Source: Treponema sp. (GTDB lineage Bacteria; Spirochaetota; Spirochaetia; Treponematales; Breznakiellaceae). Taken from it: a stretch of 20,878 nucleotides of DNA. Every line of letters starts with the position of its first letter. Position 1 is the first letter of the stretch. This document shows positions 7,882 through 14,207 of the stretch, piece by piece. The position numbers were made by a program, and so were the translations under genes. The stretch covers positions 1 through 20,878 of the forward strand of contig JAISEB010000024.1 in assembly GCA_031264395.1 (NCBI GenBank), read 5' to 3'. The notes below the pieces were generated by a model. That model was not told the DNA's origin and did not search any database. It worked only from the letters and a program-made list of their open reading frames with translations.

Positions 7882-8365
7882 GTACGTCCCGGAGGTACAC
7901 GCCGTCCAGGGGGTCCTGAGCGGCGGGAACAAGTTCAAGGAGCGGTTCCAGGGCAAAGGCCCGTTCTTTAAGGCGCGGATGGGGAATGACTAGGCCCTCT
8001 TCGGCCACAACCAGGCAGCCGAAGAGGAGTATGTCTATATCCAGCGTCCGTTCCCCCCAGCGCCGCTCGCGGCTCCGGTCCCGGCCGTACGCGGCCTCGA
8101 CCGCGTTGACGGCGAAAAGGAGCTCACGGGGGCTTCCCCCGTAAAAACCCGCCGCGGCGGTATTGAGAAACGGCGGCTGATCGGTAACATGGAGGGGTTT
8201 GGTTTCACGGATCGAAGCCGCCCTTAACCCCCCGATAAAACCGGCAAGATCCTTTACGGCCGCCTCGATGATAAGGCGGGGACTTCTTCCGTCCGCGCCG
8301 TTCTTGTTGGAACCGATGCCAAGAACAACTTCAACCGGCGTCTCCATTTTCTTTGGGCCGGTCAT
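7853..8365 (-). CDS. folK: HPPK, folate biosynthesis pyrophosphokinase
   Basis: 170 residues. 6-hydroxymethyl-7,8-dihydropterin pyrophosphokinase transfers pyrophosphate from ATP to the pterin in tetrahydrofolate synthesis. Evidence: VVLGIGSNKNG near the start, QPPFLNTAAAG in the middle (family: P.FLN.v), the diagnostic RRWGERTLDIDILLFG with its two Mg-binding aspartates, and HPRLKERAFALEPLLEL. The length is typical for a single-domain FolK; no FolB or FolP domain is attached. The ATG at 8365 is preceded by no strong Shine-Dalgarno; another in-frame ATG lies at 8347 and either could be used. The gene follows a probable recA terminator and leads into scpA, an arrangement that places folate and condensin genes together. 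Confidence 0.92.
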   Translation of the reverse strand: MTGPKKMETPVEVVLGIGSNKNGADGRSPRLIIEAAVKDLAGFIGGLRAASIRETKPLHVTDQPPFLNTAAAGFYGGSPRELLFAVNAVEAAYGRDRSRERRWGERTLDIDILLFGCLVVAEEGLVIPHPRLKERAFALEPLLELVPAAQDPLDGVYLRDVLEKIRRAGV

Positions 8366-8379
8366 GATGCGTACACCGG

Positions 8380-8402
8380 AAAAACGGCCGCGGACCGCCG
8401 TT
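8380..8402 (-). terminator. Probable rho-independent terminator of recA
   Basis: Minus strand hairpin AACGGC / GCCGTT (8402-8397 and 8388-8383) with an eight-base loop, ending in five T residues. It lies 20 bases past the recA stop and just before folK. The T-run is short, so read-through into folK is possible; no good promoter is visible between it and folK. Confidence 0.45.
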
Positions 8403-8422
8403 TCCGGCAGCCCTTGCGGTTT

Positions 8423-9871
8423 TTAGAAGAGCCCGTCGTCGGGCGCTTCGGCAAGCGGGTTTTTCCGCGGCCTTCCGGGCCCCCGGCGTACCGGAAGGGG
8501 CTGCCCGCCCGCCCCGGAGGGCTCCGGGTACGGGACGGCCGGTTCCCCGGCGGCAAGACCCGAAGCCTGGCGCGGCGCGGGGCCCGCCGCGGCGGAAACC
8601 CTCCGTCCTTCCGGCCTCGCGTTTTCAGGCGGAAGCGCCTGAAACCCGGCGGGCTTGAAGGCGGTTTCAGGCCGGGCCGGAGCCGTATCAGGCGGCAAAG
8701 CCTCAGGCGGCGGAAGCGTATCCTGCGGCGGCGCGTCCGCACCGGGCGGAGAAGACGCGGCGGCGGGATAATCCGGGACCGGGGCGGCCGGTTTTACGGA
8801 GGCGGTAAAATCCCTGCCGGGGAACATGATCTTGCGGAGTTTTGTTTCCAGTTCTTTGGTAAATTCAGGATGCTGCTCCAGATATTCTTTGGCGCCGTCC
8901 CTGCCCTGGGCGATCTTTTCCTCGCCGTAGGAATACCACGACCCCTTCTTGTCGATAATGTTGTGTTTCGCGGCGGCGTCAAGGACGCTCCCTATGGCGG
9001 AGATCCCCTTGCCGAACATGAGTTCAAGTTCCGCGCGGCGGAACGGAGGGGCCACCTTGTTCTTTACTACTTTGACGCGGACCCGGTTGCCGACCGCGTC
9101 GTCTTCCCCCTTTTCTATGGTCTCGGTTTTACGGACCTCGATACGGACGGAAGAATAGAATTTAAGGGCGTTTCCGCCCGTCGTAGTTTCGGGATTTCCG
9201 AAGAAAACCCCTATCTTCATGCGCATCTGGTTGATGAAGATGATAATGCTGCGGGATTTTCCCAGTATGGCGGTCAGCTTACGCATGGCCTGGCTCATGA
9301 GCCGGGCCTGAAGCCCCATCTGGGCATCCCCCATTTCGCCGTTAATTTCCGCCTGGGGGGTAAGAGCCGCCACGGAATCCACCACGATGACATCCACCGC
9401 GCCGGAACGGACCAGGCTTTCGGTAATTTCAAGCGCCTGTTCCCCGGAGTCCGGCTGGGAAATCCACAGATCGTCCGTGTTGACCCCGAGGTTCTTGGCG
9501 TATACCGGATCAAGAGCGTGTTCGGCGTCGACAAAGGCCGCTATGCCGCCCATTTTCTGGGCTTCCGCTATGGCGTGAAGAGCCAGCGTGGTTTTGCCCG
9601 AAGATTCGGGCCCGTAAATTTCGATGATGCGCCCCCGGGGATAGCCCCCTATGCCCAAGGCTTCATCCAGCAGTATGGAACCGGAAGGGATGATTTCTAT
9701 CCCCGTGGCGTTGGTACGGGACCCCAGCTTCATGAGCAGGCCGGAACCATATTGCTTTTCGATCTGCAGGCGGGCCGCTTCAAGGGCCTTTTCTTTTTCC
9801 TCGGCGGAAACCAGAGGGTTCCTGTTTCTGTCAGGAATCCTGGATTTTTCGGAATCGTTTGTCTTTGCCAT
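8423..9871 (-). CDS. recA: Recombinase RecA with a long Pro/Ala tail and AT-hook
   Basis: 482 residues from the ATG at 9871, which has GGAGGGAG just upstream; an in-frame ATG 19 codons earlier has no such support. The core, residues about 20-355, is standard RecA: Walker A GPESSGKT at 87-94, FVDAEHALDP at 113-122, VIVVDSVAALTP at 161-172, the L2 region GVFFGNPETTTGGNALKFYSS at 221-241. RecA forms filaments on single-stranded DNA for strand exchange and damage response. The tail, residues about 357-482, is low complexity, rich in Pro and Ala, and ends with RRGPGRPRK (462-470), an AT-hook pattern, before a short acidic end. E. coli RecA has 353 residues, so about 125 are extra. Promoter and terminator flank the gene. 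Confidence 0.96.
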   Translation of the reverse strand: MAKTNDSEKSRIPDRNRNPLVSAEEKEKALEAARLQIEKQYGSGLLMKLGSRTNATGIEIIPSGSILLDEALGIGGYPRGRIIEIYGPESSGKTTLALHAIAEAQKMGGIAAFVDAEHALDPVYAKNLGVNTDDLWISQPDSGEQALEITESLVRSGAVDVIVVDSVAALTPQAEINGEMGDAQMGLQARLMSQAMRKLTAILGKSRSIIIFINQMRMKIGVFFGNPETTTGGNALKFYSSVRIEVRKTETIEKGEDDAVGNRVRVKVVKNKVAPPFRRAELELMFGKGISAIGSVLDAAAKHNIIDKKGSWYSYGEEKIAQGRDGAKEYLEQHPEFTKELETKLRKIMFPGRDFTASVKPAAPVPDYPAAASSPPGADAPPQDTLPPPEALPPDTAPARPETAFKPAGFQALPPENARPEGRRVSAAAGPAPRQASGLAAGEPAVPYPEPSGAGGQPLPVRRGPGRPRKNPLAEAPDDGLF

Positions 9872-9936
9872 TTTTCTCCCTCCCCCTTTATATGGCATCT
9901 CCCCGCGCCACGCTTTAATGTTTTTCAAAAAATATC

Positions 9937-9973
9937 ATAAACAACCGGTACATAATACTATACGGATGTTTAT
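9937..9973. promoter_or_regulatory. Imperfect inverted repeat over the recA -10 region, possible operator
   Basis: ATAAACAACC (9937-9946) and GGATGTTTAT (9964-9973) pair at nine of ten positions, with weaker symmetry continuing inward. The centre contains the whole recA -10 box. The position suits a repressor site, but the sequence does not match LexA boxes I know from Gram-positives or proteobacteria. Confidence 0.4.
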
Positions 9974-9980
9974 ATGTCAA
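9952..9980 (-). promoter_or_regulatory. recA promoter
   Basis: Minus strand TTGACA at 9980-9975, a 17-base spacer, and TATTAT at 9957-9952. This is a near-consensus sigma-70 promoter facing recA and predicts a leader of roughly 75 bases before the ATG at 9871. Confidence 0.75.
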
Positions 9981-9989
9981 TAACAAAAC

Positions 9990-10079
9990 AACCACGGACG
10001 ACACAGACCAACACGGACAAAATATAAATTTGAAATTAAAAGCCCGGTTTTGTCCGTTCTGTCCGCGAGGTCTGTGGTT
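9990..10079. repeat. Inverted-repeat element made of GTCCG/CGGAC-type heptamers
   Basis: Arms 9990-10022 and 10048-10079 are mutually inverted. The outer ends (AACCACGGAC against GTCTGTGGTT) pair at nine of ten positions and the inner ends (ACGGACAAAA against TTTTGTCCGT) at ten of ten, with looser pairing between. The left arm carries three spaced copies of CACRGAC (9993, 10002, 10012 starts). The 25-base centre is AT-rich. It resembles small dispersed repeats found between bacterial genes; mobility cannot be judged from one copy. Confidence 0.5.
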
Positions 10080-10150
10080 AAATTCAGCATTGTTGCCTTC
10101 GTCCGCGTTCCCTGTACTTTTTTTTCCGTATCATGTAAACTGTCTGTAAG

Positions 10151-11260
10151 ATGAATGGTTTTGTCGTCGCCGCTACCCGTTCGATGGCGGACTACGCCTC
10201 CCGTGTGGTAGATCATCTTTTGAAATTTCCCAGCTTCGCCCCCATGGCCGATACCGTCAACGGGGTTGAGCTTTTGAAGATCGACTGTTTTGCCAACGGC
10301 GAAATGGAAGCGGTGGTCACCCGTTCCATACGCGGCCAGGAGGTGGTTCTATTTACCAGTTCCGCGAGGAACAGTCAGGGCATAGGGGTTGAGGCAGCCA
10401 AGATCGAACTGTACCACGCCGTCGACGCCCTGAAGCGTTCGCAGGCGGAAAAAATAATTGTTTTTGAACCTTTTGTCTCCTGTTCGCGTTCGGACAGAAC
10501 CACGCGCCGCAATTCGGTGGGACTGTGGGTGCACGTCAAGATCCTCGCGTCCCTTGGCACCTGCCATTTTGTGACCTATCAGCTTCATTCGGACAAATCG
10601 AGATCCATGGTTGACCCTACCATCTGTCTTGTGGACGACATTCCCGCCCTTACCCTCCTTAAAAAATACCTCTGCGACGTGTATATACGGAACACGGAAA
10701 CGCTTGAAAATGTGGTCAGATCCCGGTGGGCCTTCTGCTCCGTTGACGCGGGTGGTGAAAAACTGGCCCGGGGCTTTGCCAACGCGTTCGGCGCCCCGCT
10801 TGTGGTGGCGCACAAACAGCGGGACTATTCAAAGTCCAACACCATCGAGTCCATCAACATACTTTCGGCCGAACCGCTTGAGAACAAGGTGCTGTGGATA
10901 GTGGACGACATGGTTGATACGGCAGGCTCCGTGGAAAGCCTTATCCGCACCCTGAGTTCGCACCGGCCGGCGGAGATCAACGTGCTTGCCGTTCACGCGA
11001 TACTTTCGCCGCCCGCGGCGGGCCGGCTTTCCCGCCTTTCGGCGGAAGGGCTTCTTAACCGCATCATCGTAAGCGATACGGTATGCTGCTCCCAAAGCGG
11101 CGCTTCTTCCGAAAAAATCCCGAATCTTGAGGTTGTTCCTTCCGCGGAGCTGTCCGCCCGCATCGTGCGGACCATTGTGACCAACGCGTCGCTCAGCAAA
11201 CTCATGCGGCCCTTTGACGCGGGCATCTACCTGAAGTCGCCGAATCTGTTTAATCAGTGA
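10151..11260 (+). CDS. prs: Ribose-phosphate pyrophosphokinase, divergent
   Basis: 369 residues. It should make PRPP from ribose 5-phosphate and ATP for nucleotide, His and Trp synthesis. Family features: FANGEMEAVVTRSIRGQEVVLF near residues 47-68 (usual F.dGE..v.i.esvRG.dV), an ATP-binding region CSRSDRTTRRNSVG where most enzymes have ARQDRK, LHSD in place of DLH, KQR in place of the flexible-loop KRR, and the PRPP-binding loop VDDMVDTAGS at 251-260. Most key positions persist, so I expect activity, but it belongs to a divergent branch and is longer than the usual 310-320 residues. The ATG at 10151 lacks a good Shine-Dalgarno. It diverges from recA and converges on dtd. Confidence 0.85.
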   Translation: MNGFVVAATRSMADYASRVVDHLLKFPSFAPMADTVNGVELLKIDCFANGEMEAVVTRSIRGQEVVLFTSSARNSQGIGVEAAKIELYHAVDALKRSQAEKIIVFEPFVSCSRSDRTTRRNSVGLWVHVKILASLGTCHFVTYQLHSDKSRSMVDPTICLVDDIPALTLLKKYLCDVYIRNTETLENVVRSRWAFCSVDAGGEKLARGFANAFGAPLVVAHKQRDYSKSNTIESINILSAEPLENKVLWIVDDMVDTAGSVESLIRTLSSHRPAEINVLAVHAILSPPAAGRLSRLSAEGLLNRIIVSDTVCCSQSGASSEKIPNLEVVPSAELSARIVRTIVTNASLSKLMRPFDAGIYLKSPNLFNQ

Positions 11261-11264
11261 TTAT

Positions 11265-11304
11265 AAGAGGCTGTTCCGAAACTTCAGTTTTGGAACAGCT
11301 TCTT
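11265..11304. repeat. Hairpin 1 after prs, possible terminator
   Basis: Eighteen-base arms (11265-11282 and 11287-11304) around a TTCA loop, fully paired if G-U pairs are allowed. It starts 5 bases after the prs stop. It ends in TTCTT without a proper T-run, so termination is likely but not textbook. Confidence 0.6.
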
Positions 11305-11309
11305 ACCCC

Positions 11310-11366
11310 GGAGAAAATTGCATGAGAGGCAAATGCCTGCCTTACAAGAAATTGGCAATTTTCTCC
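11310..11366. repeat. Hairpin 2, long-loop inverted repeat
   Basis: GGAGAAAATTGC (11310-11321) and GCAATTTTCTCC (11355-11366) are perfect 12-base inverted arms. The 33-base loop has its own small palindrome AGGCA-AA-TGCCT (about 11327-11338). Confidence 0.6.
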
Positions 11367-11368
11367 AA

Positions 11369-11407
11369 GAGCTTGTTTCAAAACCAACCGGGTTTTGAAA
11401 CAAGCTC
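11369..11407. repeat. Hairpin 3 at the end of dtd, possible terminator
   Basis: GAGCTTGTTTCAAAACC (11369-11385) and its exact reverse complement (11391-11407) with a five-base loop. The right arm enters the dtd stop codon. It shares a GTTYCRAAAC core with hairpin 1, so the two may belong to one repeat family. No T-run follows on either strand. Confidence 0.6.
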
Positions 11408-11858
11408 ACGAATCAATCAGTATTGTTACGGGGCCGTCGTTGGTGCAGGTCACGTCCATGCGGGCCTGAAAAATCCCCGTCTCGCAGACAACGCCTTCTT
11501 CCCTTATTTTTTCAACGAAGCATTCGTAGAGGATTTTCGCGTCTTCGCTTCCGGCGGCGGCGCCGTAGAAGGGACGCCGTCCCCTTGAGGTATCGGCAAG
11601 CAGGGTAAACTGGGAAACGGCAAGAACGCCCGCGCCGCCGCCGCCCCGGATTACGTCCTTTAACGAAAGGTTCATCCTGCCTTCCTCATCGTCAAAGATA
11701 CGGAGGTTGACTATTTTTTCGGCAAGCCGTCCGGCGTCTTCGGGAAGATCTTCCCGGGCAACTCCCAGATAGACAAAGAGTCCCGCCGCTATGCTTCCCG
11801 CCGTGCGGCTGCCCGACAGAACCGACGCGCCGCGTACCCGCTGGACCACAGCCTTCAC
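11406..11858 (-). CDS. dtd: D-aminoacyl-tRNA deacylase
   Basis: 150 residues, normal length. DTD frees tRNA from wrongly attached D-amino acids (and glycine). It begins MKAVVQRVRGASV, the classic N-terminus, and has the active-site motif SQFTLLADTSRGRRP near residues 82-96 and the NDGPVTI motif (Gly-cisPro) near the C-terminus. The segment before it reads GIFQARM where most members have GxFGAxM, a mild oddity. The start is GTG at 11858, overlapping the upstream gene's TGA by 4 bases (GTGA), so translation is coupled. It is the last gene of the operon that begins with rpe. Confidence 0.93.
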   Translation of the reverse strand: MKAVVQRVRGASVLSGSRTAGSIAAGLFVYLGVAREDLPEDAGRLAEKIVNLRIFDDEEGRMNLSLKDVIRGGGGAGVLAVSQFTLLADTSRGRRPFYGAAAGSEDAKILYECFVEKIREEGVVCETGIFQARMDVTCTNDGPVTILIDS

Positions 11859-12991
11859 GGAACGGGGGCGCCTTCCGCCGGAAGGCCGGACTGGTGTACC
11901 GCCAGGCCTTCAAGCCTGAACGCCATACCGTCTCCCGGGCCGGGCGCGATGCGGCCCAGCACTTCCAAGGGCCGCCGGGGGTTAATGGAAACGGCCCTGT
12001 CAAACACCACCGACACAATGCCTTCCATCGATTTCCGCGTATCGTAACCCACCAGAAAATCAAAGGAGGTACGTTCCGGCAGCACTTCCACGTTGGTGGC
12101 CATGCCGTTCCAGATCACATGACAATCCCTGTAAAGCAGGGGTTCTTCCGCGGCGGCGGAATAGGGAATGTTGTCCTTCCGCACAAAGGTATCGAAACCC
12201 GGAACTTCCATATAGGAAAGGAGTATCCTTGCCTTGTTCTTGACCGAAGGAGCGGCGTTCGATTCCAGTATGCGGTTAACATTCACCCTTGCCGCCTCGT
12301 CGCGGTATTCGGTAAAAAGGGAAAGGGCCCTTTCGTAAACGTCAAGCACCTGGGATCTGGTAAGTATGTACGCGTAACTGCCCCCCGTCTCAACCGGCTG
12401 TTCCCTGTCCGCCCTGTCAAGAAGGCTTCCGGCGGAAAGCGGCCTGTTTCCCGGCCTTACATTCGGGCCGGGTATCACGGCAAAACGGACAAGAAGCCCG
12501 TAGCAGGCAAGGGCAAGAACGACGGCGGCGGCCGCGGGGATGAGTACGCGATCCGCCGTCAGGGGAAGGCCGGGCAGAGGGGGAAAGAGGCGGGACAGTT
12601 TTCCAGAATCCGTCCACACCGAAAGATTGTCGCTTCCGGCGTATTTTCTGATGATACGCAGGGCCCTGCGGGCCGTGCCGTTTTTTTCATCCTGTTCCTG
12701 CACTTCAAGGTAATAGTCAACAGCCTTGTCCGTTTCCCCGCGGCGAAGATAAAGAACGGCAAGACCAAGAAGCACGCCGGTATTGCGGAGCCTCAGCTCC
12801 CGCGCCCGCTTGAAATTGGTAAGGGCCCCGCCGAAATCGCCCGCGTAGAGAAAGGAAACGGCGAGGAGATAGTAATAGCGGAAGGAACCAAGATAACGGT
12901 CCGCCTCCGGCTCGAGGGTTTTGACGGCGGGGTAAAATTTGCCCCTGCGGGCAAGCCGTGTCGCTCTTGTCAGAACAGGATCAAGTTTCAT
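11855..12991 (-). CDS. TPR protein with one membrane segment
   Basis: 378 residues. Residues about 1-120 form two to three TPR-like helix pairs (GKFYPAVKTLEPEA, GDFGGALTNFKRARELRL, GETDKAVDYYLEVQEQ). A hydrophobic segment lies at about 149-170. The remaining 200 residues have no known domain: a helical part (YILTRSQVLDVYERALSLFTEY, about 205-235) and then a beta-rich end (residues about 285-365). There is no signal peptide, so the TPR part is likely cytoplasmic and the C-terminal half extracytoplasmic. The ATG follows the previous stop by 7 bases with no strong Shine-Dalgarno. I do not recognise a named homologue; the operon context suggests an envelope role, which is inference. Confidence 0.75.
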   Translation of the reverse strand: MKLDPVLTRATRLARRGKFYPAVKTLEPEADRYLGSFRYYYLLAVSFLYAGDFGGALTNFKRARELRLRNTGVLLGLAVLYLRRGETDKAVDYYLEVQEQDEKNGTARRALRIIRKYAGSDNLSVWTDSGKLSRLFPPLPGLPLTADRVLIPAAAAVVLALACYGLLVRFAVIPGPNVRPGNRPLSAGSLLDRADREQPVETGGSYAYILTRSQVLDVYERALSLFTEYRDEAARVNVNRILESNAAPSVKNKARILLSYMEVPGFDTFVRKDNIPYSAAAEEPLLYRDCHVIWNGMATNVEVLPERTSFDFLVGYDTRKSMEGIVSVVFDRAVSINPRRPLEVLGRIAPGPGDGMAFRLEGLAVHQSGLPAEGAPVP

Positions 12992-12998
12992 CGCCGCG

Positions 12999-14207
12999 TC
13001 AGGGCAGGTTGTACCGTGTCCTCAACCGGGCGATCTGGGCTTCCATGGCGCCCAGTTCATCATCGGTAACAGACAGCGTTCCGGCAAGACAGGCGTCTAT
13101 CCGGGCAATGAGTTCCCGCAGCAGGGCGAGATCCTGTTCCTGGGCGCTCGCGTTCGCAGCGGTTCCCGTCCCGCCGTCCGCCGGTAAAGACGAAACAGGC
13201 GGTGAAGATGGCGAAAGGGGTGAAGACGGTGAAAGCGGCGAAGACGAAGCCGGCGTTTTACCTTCCGCCTGATCCGCCTGATCCGTTGTACCCGAAAGGA
13301 GCCCGGGCGGGGCGGACAGCCCGCTCTGCCAGGCGGTGAAACCCGCGCCGTCTTCGGCGGCAAGGAGCAGCGAGCAGGAACGGTTCTGCCCTCTTGCAAG
13401 GAGAACCGGATCAAAATAGTACGAAACGGCGGAATCCCCTATGGAATAGGGAAGGTAGTTGAAATTCCTTCCCGGCGTGTAGTTTATTTTCCAGGGCGCC
13501 TCGCTGAGCCGTTTCCAGTTGGCAAAGTGAAGAAGATCGGGCGTTTTTTCGACCCCTTCGCTTATGCTTCCCATGACCGAAAGCCGGTCGTTTCTTGATA
13601 CCCACCGCCTTTCCGTTCCCCGCTCTATGGCCGTTTCGGAAGTAACGGGCCCCGTGTCGGTGATGAAGGGCGTCCCGGCGTTCCCCTCCCCAAGGCTCGT
13701 ATCAAGCAGCACCCTCAAACCCACGAGCGCTTCCCGGGGATTCAGGTTTACCGCCCGTATGGTTATTTGAACTCCGTTTGTCACGGCGGAGCCCGGCGTT
13801 CTGATAAAGGAAAATTCCTCCGTTACCGTAAGGAAGGACGATTCGAAGATCAGCGCGGGATTTGTTTCAGTTCCCCCAATACGGAAACGAAACGACGCGG
13901 AGTCCCCCAGCTTGTAGGCCGCGTCGTTGAACATGACGCCGACAAAACTGGTACGGGGGTCCTGATCGACAAAGAACGGCTCGTATCTTTCGCTGGCAAA
14001 ATCGGAAAGATAGTACAGGGAAAAACGGCCCGTCGTTTCGTGGAGAACAAGTTTGATCCTCCCGTTCCGGTATTCGGCCCCGAAAAGGCCCCCGGAAAGA
14101 AGGACGGCAAACGCGCCGCACAGAAACACGCGCCGCATGGCCCCGCGCGTACGCAAAAAACACCGCGCGCCGCCCCGCGCGCGCCTGTCGTTGAAACGGA
14201 TGTTCAC
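12999..14207 (-). CDS. Secreted protein of unknown function with beta-rich body
   Basis: 402 residues from GTG at 14207, which overlaps the upstream TGA by 4 bases and follows a G-rich Shine-Dalgarno (GGAGG, six bases or so away). The n-region is unusually long (24 residues, Arg-rich) before the hydrophobic stretch MRRVFLCGAFAVLLSGG and a probable cleavage after LFGA. An ATG at 14138 would give an ordinary signal peptide but has weaker spacing. The mature part (about residues 45-290) looks beta-rich (RIKLVLHETTGRFSLYYL, EEFSFIRTPGSAVTNGVQITIRAV), then a Ser/Pro repeat linker at about 320-340 and a C-terminal helical segment. I do not recognise a family. Flanking TPR genes suggest a periplasmic or outer-membrane assembly. 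Confidence 0.75.
   Translation of the reverse strand: MNIRFNDRRARGGARCFLRTRGAMRRVFLCGAFAVLLSGGLFGAEYRNGRIKLVLHETTGRFSLYYLSDFASERYEPFFVDQDPRTSFVGVMFNDAAYKLGDSASFRFRIGGTETNPALIFESSFLTVTEEFSFIRTPGSAVTNGVQITIRAVNLNPREALVGLRVLLDTSLGEGNAGTPFITDTGPVTSETAIERGTERRWVSRNDRLSVMGSISEGVEKTPDLLHFANWKRLSEAPWKINYTPGRNFNYLPYSIGDSAVSYYFDPVLLARGQNRSCSLLLAAEDGAGFTAWQSGLSAPPGLLSGTTDQADQAEGKTPASSSPLSPSSPLSPSSPPVSSLPADGGTGTAANASAQEQDLALLRELIARIDACLAGTLSVTDDELGAMEAQIARLRTRYNLP
13201..13245 (-). repeat. Five tandem 9-base repeats in a coding linker
   Basis: Plus strand units GGTGAAGAT, GGCGAAAGG, GGTGAAGAC, GGTGAAAGC and GGCGAAGAC, consensus GGYGAARRN. They encode the Ser-Pro-Leu/Ser-Pro-Ser linker of the secreted protein. 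Such units can expand or shrink by slippage without a frameshift because the period is nine. Confidence 0.6.

Larger units (their letters stand above)
9872..10150. other. Divergent intergenic region between recA and prs
   Basis: Holds the recA leader and promoter (9952-9980), an inverted repeat around the -10 box (9937-9973), and a separate repeat-like element (9990-10079). Between 10080 and 10150 another GTCCGCG heptamer (10101-10107), a T8 run and a TATCAT box (10129-10134) precede the prs ATG; no matching -35 hexamer was seen, so the prs promoter is uncertain. No tRNA or small ORF was recognised. Confidence 0.6.

Noticed and set aside
8414..9940. A 508-codon + strand ORF exactly opposite recA
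   Set aside because: It mirrors recA, has no ribosome binding site, and its translation is a low-complexity Arg/Gly/Phe-rich shadow caused by GC-rich codon use on the real strand.
9990..10079. Possible CRISPR or tRNA-like element from the repeated heptamers
   Set aside because: The units are 7 bases at 9-10 base steps without unique spacers, and no cloverleaf can be drawn; a dispersed inverted repeat fits better.
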